A DNA stretch of 64,000 bases from positions 25,926,837-25,990,836 of the forward strand of contig NC_058161.1 of assembly GCF_020080835.1 (NCBI RefSeq), written 5' to 3'. The position numbers and the translations under genes are program-made. Positions 20,810 through 31,390 of the stretch are shown here, one piece after another. The notes below the pieces were generated by a model. That model made no database searches. It worked only from the letters and a program-made list of their open reading frames with translations, and was not told where the DNA came from. This DNA comes from Cotesia glomerata. Lineage: Eukaryota; Arthropoda; Insecta; Hymenoptera; Braconidae. Position 1 is the stretch's first letter. Every line of letters begins with the position of its first letter.

Positions 20810-23443
20810 GGCATATACAGACATAGTGACAACATCGCAGGGGCAGTCAGGGAAGCTTCCTATGACTTTAAAACGTCGAGATCTGATGAAAACTCGATTT
20901 TTGCACAACGGGGTGAAAACAATACCTTCCCAATTTTTGAAAATCTTCGATTTTCTTAGCGGGAAGTTAAAATTTACTTATTAAACTATCACGAAAACGT
21001 GGAACTCGCTAATAGATATATGTGTGAGGAGTCGGCATGAAGTTTTACATAATAACATGCCGTGTAATGATTTTAGCACGAGCAAAAGGACACAAAAAAA
21101 AAGTTGTCTTTTTGATAGATTTCACTCAACAAGAAGTTAAAAAATTAATAATCGTTAACTTAAATTCAACAAAACATTAACAAAAAAAATTTATGCCACT
21201 TGGGATACTAATCGTAGAAGTGGCCTCTGATTCTTAATTGGCTCAGGATTACAGCGCGTACAATTTGAATTCTTAGTTGTGTTGGAAAGATTATGTTCCA
21301 CACATTATTTTATTCAATAAAATATTTATTGGAGCTATGTCTTATTATGAGTTAAATCGATGCAACAAATATTCGGCACTTGAGGTAGTTATCCTGCTGA
21401 GGGCATAGCGTTAGAAAACTCTAAATTTTTGTATAATCATTAAAGGTATAGACCATCTAAATTGAAAGAAATAAAAAAGGAAAAAAGGTATTCACCGTTT
21501 TATTATTGAAATATAGCAACTGAAAGTCAAACAATAAATTAAAAAATATACCAGTTAGTGAATTGGCTAGGACCAATCTGACAACACACTGTAAGCGAGT
21601 ATAGATAGTATTATTTGAGCGGAAAATTTGAACATATATTCAGCACACTACACAGCAACTGGTATAGCATACGTGACGTTGTTAAATTTTGATTTCAAGA
21701 ATATGTTCAACAGTATAGGTGCATACGTACATGAAATCTGAAGATGCTTATTGATAAACTAACTATATCAATTCTTAATAAAGACTGACACCAGAAGCAT
21801 GCTGAATATACTTGTGCAAGACTTGCTCAAGATCACATGTTTTCGAATGAACATTCGCATCATTCTACCTCTCCTATATTTATTATAGGATCAGTGAATC
21901 TCATTTAGCTTAACCTTTTAGAGTATAGACCTACTGTTTTATCGATCAAAACAAAATTATTTTAAAATGAACATCATGGTGCACTGAATCAATCATCAAG
22001 TAGTGGAGGGGAAAAAGTGCTATAAAATATATAATGCATCATGCATCTTGAGCAAATCTTGAGCAAGTCACGCTTCAACATTTGCTGTTAGTTTTTGGTT
22101 CACAAATGCTTTAGAAATGAACAAATTACTGAGAATTACGGATCTTAAGCAAATCTTGAGCAAGTCATGGGTAAGTGTCTGTCGTGAATTTCTGATTCAA
22201 AAAATGCGTCAGAAAGTTTTTCAATGCACCTTGCATAAGACTTGTCTTGTATTCTTGCACAAGATGTCTTGAGCTAGTTAATATATAAATCTTGAACCAG
22301 TTCTTTCTACACGAACTTGAGCATGACCCATATGTAGAAAAAGACACTAGCAATTAGGGGTTTTGCTTAAGACACTGGCACCTAAATCTTGCTCATGCAC
22401 ATGTTACCTGGGGCAGTATCAAACAAAAATAATGTCCCATTTTTATTACAAGCTAACCTACTCCTACAGCGAATATAATCCATAACTTTTTGACAATATT
22501 GTAACAGAGGACAACTATCTTAAAATATAATGATCTCGCGATTCGTCAAAACTTTAAAAATTGTTAGATCTTTCTCTATTACATTATATTGATGTAGATT
22601 GTAGAAATTTTCGGTGCATTATTTTATAAATAATTTGTCACCAGTCGAAAACAGCCTTTGAGAGTTCAGTTCTAAGAATGATATAATTTGATAACCACGT
22701 ATGTGTTAGATAAAATGTTTTTATCGCTATTTCTCATGTCTGCACATCTACTGCACAAACTAAAAACATCACTCATGTCACATTATGAATATTTTCAGGT
22801 TGTTTCATCAATAACAGCAAGTTTAAGATTCGACGGATCATTGAACGTTGATTTATCCGAATTTCAAACAAATTTGGTACCATTTCCACGGATCCATTTT
22901 CCAGTGTGTGCTTACTCTCCCGTGGCAAGTGCAGCAAAAGTCGACCACAACGCAATGACGATTGCAGAATTGACCTCAGAATGTTTCGACAAATCGAATT
23001 CTCTAGTGAAGTACAATCCACAGCACGGCAAGTACATGGCTTGCTGCTTGTTGTACCGCGGTGATATTGTTCCTAAGGATGTCAACAATGCAATTGCCTG
23101 CATTAAGCAGAAACGTACGATAAATTTCGTCGATTGGTGTCCAACTGGATTTAAAGTGGGAATCAATTATCAAGCACCCACGGCAATTACCAACGGCGAC
23201 ACAGCATCTATTGAACGTGCAGTAGCGATGTTAAGCAACACTACGGCAATTCGTGAAGTGTGGGCACGTTTAAATCGGCGGTTCAATCTGATGTATCGCA
23301 AAAGCGCTTTTTTGCACTGGTACCAAAGCGAAGGGATGGAAATGATGGAGTTTGCTGAAGCTCGGGATGATTTGGCGGCCCTGGAACTTGACTATAAAGA
23401 AATTAACAGAAATACCGACCAACATACTTCCTACGAATTTTGA
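15380..23443 (+). CDS. Divergent alpha-tubulin (three of probably four exons)
   Basis: Alpha-tubulin pairs with beta-tubulin to build microtubules. Coding exons are 15380-15806, 15900-16168 and 22799-23443 (TGA). Junctions are TTTTTCAG|CGA, GGAG|GTTAGA, CTCACAG|GCA, CAG|GTAATT and TTTTCAG|GTT. Translation starts at Arg2 (RECISINVGQAGVQIG), so the ATG sits in an upstream exon, as in many insect alpha-tubulins. The protein runs to residue 447. The GTP-binding GGGTGSG loop (142-148), Glu254 (NVDLSEFQTN) and FVDWCPTGFKVGINY are kept. It differs from the standard protein in Arg at position 40 (the usual acetylated Lys), loss of the GGG in loop 42-45, and a short C-tail ending SYEF instead of an acidic EEY. 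It is probably a tissue-specific isotype. The last intron is 6.6 kb, swollen by R repeats and a LINE. Confidence 0.93.
16376..16910 (+). repeat. R repeat, truncated copy B1 (tubulin intron)
   Basis: Starts AAAAAATTAGAAAAACGG and contains the CAACTTCCCGCTAA block, the GAGCTC palindromes and the TTTCGGTTTTCTTTCG block. It stops before the (AC)n and right end, where copy B2 begins head-to-tail. Confidence 0.85.
16911..17650 (+). repeat. R repeat, copy B2 left part with (AC)n
   Basis: Second head-to-tail R copy in the intron. Its (AC)n (17589-17650) is interrupted by the LINE at 17651. The right part resumes at 20796. Confidence 0.87.
17893..18627 (+). pseudogene. LINE ORF2 fragment: endonuclease to pre-RT
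   Basis: The reading frame runs from the truncation point (~17651); 17893 is only the first internal ATG. It has AGDFNAWAVDWG and SDHNAIL of the endonuclease and the basic linker HWWNDHISALRKECHQKRR. It stops at 18627 because one base is missing relative to the other copy near 18615, between HLKxxQ and MPSPTCPQLL. Confidence 0.88.
18627..20531 (+). pseudogene. LINE ORF2 fragment: RT and C-terminal CCHC (open)
   Basis: 634 residues, uninterrupted: the RT domain with NNKAPGLDGVPNIALK, YRPLCMLDTAGKILER, VPQGSVLGPLLWN and catalytic AYADDVAV (~residue 278), then the zinc finger CSSCSGVNEDAEHVFFEC (~560-577) and C-terminus LRSIERKRAKDRI. It supplies the intact reference for the C-terminal region broken in the longer copy. 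Domain order is right for R1-clade ORF2, but the upstream frameshift means the whole ORF2 is not made. Confidence 0.92.
20796..20966 (+). repeat. R repeat, copy B2 right end
   Basis: Short (AC)n, then CAGGGAAGCTTCC, GAGATCTGATGAAAACTCG, AACGGGGTGAAAACAATA and the edge TTCTTAGCGGGAAGTT. It completes the R copy split by the LINE. Confidence 0.88.
20967..22798. other. Rest of tubulin intron 3, including a word-repeat remnant
   Basis: AT-rich. From ~21800 to 22411 a short word (TTGAGCAAGTC, CTTGCTCAAGA and variants) recurs on both strands about ten times, for example at 21821, 22047, 22143, 22265 and 22390. This resembles the sub-terminal arrays of the TA|CCC elements described elsewhere. The outer ends are not clear. 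No ORF of note. Confidence 0.5.
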
Positions 23444-23784
23444 TAATTATTTTTTAATATTTATTTGCCCACAAAAATTTATTATTTTTATTTAATTTTT
23501 TGCTTTACAATCAAATATTTTTACTATGTGATAATAATTTTTATATAATATATATTTTGTAAAGATAAATCATAAATAGATTTTCAACATTTTTAATAAG
23601 GTACGTGATACATTATTAATAATTCATTATTATTTTATAATAATAATTATTAACATGAAGTGTATACTTATATTTTTTAAAGCTAGAATAGATATACTTA
23701 AGCTCCAAGTATTTCAATCAATTAAGAAGACTTTGAAGTGGTCAAAATTGGAGTAATATACACTGAGAGAAAAAATTTCTTTTG
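23444..23784 (+). other. Tubulin 3' flank / 3' UTR
   Basis: AT-rich sequence with no ORF. It contains no clean AATAAA in the first ~120 bp, only variants. Confidence 0.5.
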
Positions 23785-24080
23785 AAAAAAATGAGCAATG
23801 TTGAAATAAGAAATTAATTTATTGAAAATTTTATTTCTAAGCTGAAAAAATTAAAATTTTCTTACAATAACTTTCTTGTTGAAAAAAAATTTTTTTTGAT
23901 TTGACAAAAAACAATTTTTGTTAGACAACTAGCGAATTTTTATCCAAAATTGTTTTTTCCTAAATCTAAAAAACTTTTTTTCAACAAGAAAGTTACTGTG
24001 AGATAAATATTTATTTCTTCAGCTAAGAAATAAAATTTTTAATAAATTAATTTCTTATTTCAACATTGCTCATTTTATTC
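23785..24080. repeat. Foldback element (long inverted repeat)
   Basis: Arms of about 120 bp, from GAAAAAAATGAGCAATGTTG at 23785 to its complement CAACATTGCTCATTTTATTC ending near 24080, around a short AT-rich centre. It lies directly against the left edge of R copy C. No ORF. Confidence 0.85.
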
Positions 24081-24774
24081 AAAAAAAATTAGAAAAACGG
24101 TTGACCCTGAAGGCCATCCCTGCAACTTCCCGCTAATTCCATACTTAGGCGCTTAAAATTGCACCAATGACGTTTTTGAGCTCTTCGAGCTTAAAAATAC
24201 AATTTATGGGTTATTTTGAGCTCTCAGAGCTCAAAGAGATTGCTTTCCTATGCTTTTGAGCTCTTCAAGCTCAAAAGTTTGATAGAAGGTTGATAAAACA
24301 CTATTTTTGAGTTTTCAAACCGCAATAACTTTTGAATGAATGAACCGATTTTCACGCGGTTGGCAGCATTCGACGCAGTTTTTCAAGCCTCACAAAGAAT
24401 CTTAAATTTTGAATTGATCGCGCTAGGAATTTCGGAGTTATTCCGAAAAAACACTTTTTTCGGTTTTCTTTCGTTCACGATATCTTTCGAACGAATCAAC
24501 CGATTTTGACCGGATTGGTGGCGATCGACGTGGTTTTTTAAGTGTAAGAGCTGATTAGTTTTTGGAATTGAACCATCAAGCCGTTTAAAAATTATTCCAA
24601 AAAAACCACATTTGAAAAAAATTTGTTTTTCAGTTTTTTGAAGATTTCTCAAAATCTATTGATCTGAATCGGTCCAAATAGTTTTCAAAATCTAAGTTTG
24701 GTCAAGCCCTTTCGAATGGCACCAACCGCGATGAAATCGGTCACGCCGTTCAAAAGTTATAAGCGGTTCACATA

Positions 24775-24818
<44 letters not shown>

Positions 24819-24966
24819 GTGACAGCCTCGCGGGAAGAGTCAGGGAAGCTTCCTGTGATCTTCAAACGTTGAGATCTGATGAAAACTCGATTTTTGCAAA
24901 ACGGGGTGAAAACAATAACTTCCCGATTTCTGAAAATCTTCGATTTTCTTAGCGGGAAGTTAAAAT
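24081..24966 (+). repeat. R repeat, complete copy C (empty AC site)
   Basis: The only uninterrupted complete copy, 886 bp. Order: AAAATTAGAAAAACGGTTGACC edge; CAACTTCCCGCTAATTCC; three GAGCTC..GAGCTC palindromes (24179-24280); two AT-rich blocks with AACCGATTTT motifs; AATGGCACCAACCGCGATGA; (AC)n at 24779-24817; CAGGGAAGCTTCC; GATCTGATGAAAACTCGATT; TTCTTAGCGGGAAGTT. AACTTCCCGCTAA near the left end and TTAGCGGGAAGTT at the right end are inverted. No coding capacity. Confidence 0.9.
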
Positions 24967-26413
24967 TTGTCTCTCTCAGTAGTGTAGTAGGAAAAATATT
25001 AATGATGTAACGAGTTAACACACACCAAAAAAAAACTACTTGATTCAAGAAAAATATATTTTTTTTAATTTCACTACTCCTTCAAGATATTTAATTTTCT
25101 TAATTCAAAAAATTAACTTTTTAATAAATTAAAACTCGAGGATAAACAGAAAAATTTCTAGAGGAATTTTATTCTCATGAAGCATTTATCGACCTGCATA
25201 TATGTTTTCATGTAGATATATTTTTTTTTGTCGGTGATTGTTAATTTTGAAAAGTAAGTCTTGGGTCTTCAAAATAATTTTTCTTGAATCAAGATAGTTT
25301 TTCTATTAGAATAATTGTCTTAAAGATCTAAGTGCTCCGATAATGTTAAAGCATTTGAAGTTGCCTGCAAAACGAAAAAAATAATTAATAAAGTCATAAG
25401 ACATCAAAAAATTCGAACTTGAAAAAAAAAAATTTACGGAGTAGTCTTCTTATTTAATTGTTAAAATACTCTTCAAGAAAAAATTAATCTATAATTTCTC
25501 AAGCTACAGCATTAGTTTGGCTTTTGCTTATAATTTTTCTTTCTTCTTTTGTAATGAACTCGCCAAACAATTTGGCGTTTCTGAAAGACACTGGGGTACA
25601 GTTTTATTTATATTATTTTTTCGTTATTTTTTTTAATTAATTCACACTGAGAAATACAATAATTCAATTTTTCATGGAATAAACATTTTAAAATTAGTCT
25701 TCGTGAAAAATTAATTTACTCACGAAAATTGAAATAATTGTAAGTCGTTTTATGAGTAAACAGTTTTGTCATTCTCAGTTTTTAGTAAAGTAGATATTTT
25801 ATGATTATGTTTGAAAATTGAAATATTTTTTTAGAGCTAAAAAAAATATCTCTAATCACAAAATACACGTAATCATTCCAAATTTCTGGAAATCAAATGC
25901 TTACAAATTAGATAATTCTGAAAATCTGAAATAGTACCTATATTTAACGAGAAAATGAATTACATAGTTATGAATATATTCATAGAAAAATTGTATCCAA
26001 TAACAGCAAAATAAATCTTTCTCAGTGTGCAGTGCAGACTTGATTAACAATACTTTTTATTTTTTGACACTTCATCATTATTGCATCATATAATATATAT
26101 TTTATATATATCCGTATAATATAATAAACAATTCAATTTATTTATTAATCTGTGGCACTTTGCTTTAAAACATTTTCAAGTCAAAGTATAGAGAAGAATG
26201 TTTATAAGTTTCAAAGATCAAAGATTCGAAAAATACGTCATTGAATTATCGACCGAAAAATTTAAAAGAGAAAATAGAGTAAAGCCAGTTTTAATAAATT
26301 AGATTGTTGATAAATCTTTTAGCCTTTTGGTTTTTAAAATAAAATTTAAAAAAAAAGTATAAAAAAAATTTTTTACTTAATTAATTTAATGATATTTAAG
26401 ATTATTTGTTATT
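24967..26413. other. AT-rich intergenic region between alpha-tubulin and KChIP
   Basis: No ORF of note. Diffuse remnants of the TTGATTCAAGAA MITE family lie at ~25030-25330. The two genes are convergent, so this is 3' intergenic space. Confidence 0.5.
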
Positions 26414-29400
26414 TCATAATACTGTGTCAAGAGTATCGAGACTCTGAAGTAACTGCTCGTCCTTTGAGCACCACTGCACTAGTTCTTCGATTGTTACAAC
26501 GCCATCTTTATTGGCGTCCATTAACTATAAGCAAAATGTGATTATAAAATTATCGCTTTGCGATATAATTATTGATTATTGTTGAAAACTTACATGGAAA
26601 ATTCGCTCGACATGTTCTTTAGCTGCTGCATGTGGCTCCAAAATTTGAGGCTGAGTATAGCGGCCCAGCATTTCGTAGATGGATTCAACGACATCTAGCA
26701 TTTCTTCTTTGCTGATCAGTCCATCGCCGTCGAGGTCGTAGAGTCCGAATACCCATTGAAGCTTCTCTTCAACTGATCCACGAGATACTTTTGATAGTAT
26801 CGTCAAAAATTCCTGAATTTAATAATTTATTTTAATATTTATGACGAAGTCGAAAGTATTGGATCTTGATTCAAAAAAAATACACGCAAACAAAAAAATA
26901 GCTCTCAGAGCAATACTGAATTGCTATAAAAGTTATCCCCTTAGCTGAACTTGACATCATACCCGAAGATTACTACCAAATTTGGAGTCTGTAGAAGTTA
27001 TAACTATATATACAGCTTGGAAATTGAAATGTAAAATTCTAACACCCTCGCAATCCCTATCGGAAGTAGAATTTATTGAAATCCATTGTGAGATGATCTC
27101 TTGACAAATAACTCTAAATTGACAAATAGCTCTACATGATAAATAAAAGATTCCTACCAAATTTAGAGTCTGTAGGAGCTATAGCTTGGAAATTGAAAAT
27201 TTTCACTATTACCCATGTAGGAGTCCCCAGAGTTGAACGACGGGGCCAAGCTTGCGCCAACACTGGGACGCCAGGCTTGACGTCCCAGACTTGGGCCAAG
27301 ACTGGGCAACTCAGCTTTGGCCGTTCCTTTGGTGAACCAGACTTGGGCCAAGGCTGGGTTAACTAGCCTCAGCCGTCCAATGGCGCGCCAGGCTTGGGCC
27401 AAGACTGGCTAACCTAGCTCTGGCCATTTGATGGTACACCAGACTTGGGCCAAGGATGGGTAACCTAGTCTTGGCCATTTAATGGAAAATCCAAAATTAA
27501 ATAATCATTAAGTAATATAATTTTTAACAGTAAATATTTTTTGTTTAACGAATATTTATTAGCAATGCTACAATCGAAAATTTATTATTTAACAAAAACA
27601 ATTACATATAATCAAGATTGATATGGTATTAAAAAAATTAAAATATAATAATTTACAGTTAAATTTTTAATATTGATAATTTTAAACTTTAAAATTTATG
27701 ATAAAATATTTAAAATGTACAGAACGATTTACAAAGTCTAAAGTAATATAAGAACTTGACTCTTGCATTTTTTTACCTAATAAACATCTGTTAAAAAATA
27801 GTTAATTTTCATCAAAACACAATATTAAATATCATAAATTATATAAATAATAAACCGTCACACTTTGTCACCTTATAGATTTAGTTTATGAGAATCATGA
27901 GATGTATTTCAACATGTCAGTCGTACGGTGTAGGGGTTAGTTATCGGTCTGGCAAGTGTGCGGCTCGGGTTCGAATCTCGGTTAGGACGGTTGCGAATTT
28001 CACTTTATTTCTTTAATTTGCGAAAATAAGGTTTAAATTAAGACTTAAGCGGTCTGAATTTGCGTTAGCTCTACATCAGAAATAAAATTTTTAAAATTTT
28101 TAAAAATTACCTATGGCTGAGCCCTGGCAACTAAGCTTGGCCCAGTCATGGCAACCAACCGTGGCCCCATGTTATTATTCCTGACTTCCACCAAAGCTGG
28201 GCCAACTCTGGCTTACAAGCTTGAGCCAGAGTTTAACAGAGTTGGGCCAAGCCTGGGCCCGTTTTTCTTTCCTGTATGGGTAACACCCGCCCCCGCAATC
28301 CATATCATCATCATTATTGAGCAATGGAATATCCAAACCAATGATGTTAATTAGTTAATTACATAAACGACGTATTCGGTTTTTTCCGACTATACTAATT
28401 ACTTCAATAATGATGCTATGATAAGACAGTAAAAAAAAAAAAAAAAATTATTTATCGAATTTAAAGTTATCTAAAAGATTAATTTTTTTATTGTAAGGTA
28501 TTTAACGGAGTGTTTTATTATATTGAGCTTTAGTTCTTAGATTTAAAAGTCATCAACAATTAATAAATAAATAAAAATGTATAAAATATTTTTGTTATCG
28601 CTAATTTTGTCAGCAAGCCTGTCTTTGTCATCTTCAACAATTGATTTTAACTGTGAAGAAAAAAAGATATATACGAACTAAAATTAAATAACTATGACTC
28701 TGATGTGGTTAAATTTAGTGAAGATGGTTGGGAAAAATTAGTCGCTGAAGAACGAACCTATAGAGAAAAGTACCACGGGGCCTAGCTTGTAAGCCAGGCT
28801 TGGCTCAGTCTTGGTTGAAGTCTGGGATGATAACGATGGGCCAAGCCTGGTTACCAGGACTGGCCCACGCCTGATTACCAGGACTGGCCCATGCCTGGTT
28901 ACCAGGGCTGAGCCATAGTTAATTTTCAAGTCTGGCCCATGCCATTTGATAAAAAATGATAAAAAAGAATTATTGGAATGTTATTTTTTTTTTTTATTTT
29001 GTAAGTAAAGTAAATTCGAACCTAATTGTTGCTAATTATAGAAATAAAGTGAAAATCGTAACCGTTCTAACCGAGATTCGAACCCGAGCCATGCGCTTGC
29101 CAGACTGATAACTAACCCTTACACCGTACGACCGATAAGTTGATGCACATCTCATTATTCTGATAAGCTAAATCTATATGGTGACGAAGTGTGGCGGTTT
29201 ATTATTTATATAATTTATGTTATTTAATATCCCATGCAGGAAACCCCCAGAGTTGACAAAGGAGCCAGTACTGGGAAACCTAGCTTCGGCGTACCTGTAT
29301 TGGCCCATGCGTGGGCCAGGCTGCTTAACCCAGCCTCAGCCATGCCAATGATTACCCAACATTGGGCCAAGACTGGCTAACTCAGCCTTGGCCATTCATT

Positions 29401-31358
29401 GGCGACCCAAGCGTGGGCCAAGACTGGTTAACCCAGCCTCGGCCATGCCAATAATTATCCAAGCATGTGCCAAGACTGGCTAACCTAGCCTTGGCGATTC
29501 ATCGGTGACCCAAGCTTGGGCCAAGACTGGGCAACCACGCCTTGGTCAGCCCAATTATTACCCGAGCCTGGGCCAGAACTGGGTCACCCAGTCACGGCCA
29601 CAATGATTACCCAAGGATTAGCCAAGATTGGGAAACCTACACTGAAAAAAAAAATTTACTCAATTCAAGAGAAAAATTCTTGAACCAAGAAAATAACTTT
29701 GAAGAGTTTAATTGTCTTCAATCAAAACGAAAAATTCTTTAATTAAATAAAATTTACTTAAATCGAGAAAAATTTCTTAGTTTAAGAATTTTTCTACTCA
29801 AATCAAGAAGATGAAATTCTTAAAAATTATTTACTTGATTTAAGTAAATTTTTTTTTCTTTGTAGCCATGGGCGTTTAATAGCAACCAAGACTTGAGCCA
29901 GAATTGGGTAACCTAGCCTTAGCCATTCAATGGGAAATTCAAACTTAATAAATCATTAAGTAATAGAATTTTAAACAGTAAACATTTATTGTTTAACGAA
30001 TATTTGCTAACAAATTCTAAAATTTAAAATTTATTATTTAACCAAGACAATTGCATATCGTCAAAATAGATGTAGTCTTAAAAAAATTAAAATATAATAA
30101 TTTACAGTTGAATTTTTAATATTGATAATTTTAAACATGAAAATTTATCATAAAATATTAAAAATATACAGAACGATGTACAAAGTTTAAAGTAATATAA
30201 CAACTTGACTCTTTCATTTTTTTTAACTATAATAAACATTTGTAAAAAATAGTTCATTTTCATCGAAACACAATATTAAATAACATAAATTATATAAATA
30301 ATAAACCGTCACACTTCGTCACTATATAGATTTAGCTTATCAGAATAATAAGATGTGCATCAACTTATCGGTCGTACGGTGTAGGGGTGTTAGTTATCGG
30401 TCTGGCAAGCGCGCGGCTCGGGTTCGAATCTCGATTAGAAGAACGGATACGATTTTCACACTTTATTTCTTATAATTAGCAACAGTTAGGTTTGTATTTA
30501 CTTTACTTACAAAATAAAATAAAAAAATAACATTCCAATAATTCTTTTTTATCATTTTTTATCAAATGGCATGGGCCAGACTTGAAAATTAACTATGGCT
30601 CAGCCCTGGTAACCAGGCATGGGCCAGTCCTAGTAACCAGGCTTGGCCCATCGTTATCATCCCAGACTTCAACCAGGACTGGGCCTACAAGCCTGGCTTA
30701 CAAGCTTGGCCCAGAGTTTTACATAGTTGAGCCAAGGCTGGGCCAAGCTAGGCCCCGTGGTACTTTCCTCTATGGGTTGTCAAAAGAAAACCGAAAAAAG
30801 TGTTTTTTCGGAATTACTTCGAAATTCCTGACTCGATCGATTTAAACTTAAACATCAGTTATGAGGTTTTGAAAACTGCGTCGAATGCCACCAACCGCAT
30901 AAAAATAGGTTCATTCATTCAAAAGTTATTGCGGTTTGAAAATTCAAAAAATTGTGTTTTATCAAACTTCTATCAGACTTCTGAGCTCGAATAGCTCAAA
31001 AGCATAAAAAAAGCTATCTCTTTGAGCTCGGGAAGCTCAAAAGCATAAAAAAAGCTATCTCTTTGAGCTCGGGAAGCTCAAAATAACACCGAAATTGTAC
31101 TTTTGAGCTCGAAGAGCTCAAAAACAAAATACGTGAAATGTTGAGCGTTTAGGTATAGAGTTACCGGGAAGTTGCAGGGATGGGTCAACCGTTTTTCTAA
31201 TTTTTTTTATTGAAAAAATGATTACAAAAAAAATATTTTTTTAAGTTCATTTGTAAAAAATTTGAAAAACTGTAAGTGCAATTAAAAAAAAATTTTTTAG
31301 GTCTAATTTAATAGATTAAACAAAGTCAAAAAATAAAAAATGTCGGTTAACTTTGTTG

Positions 31359-31390
<32 letters not shown>

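Noticed and set aside
27915..27995. Functional tRNA gene
   Set aside because: A- and B-box-like motifs are present but no cloverleaf with acceptor and anticodon stems can be drawn; it is repeated within a transposon family.
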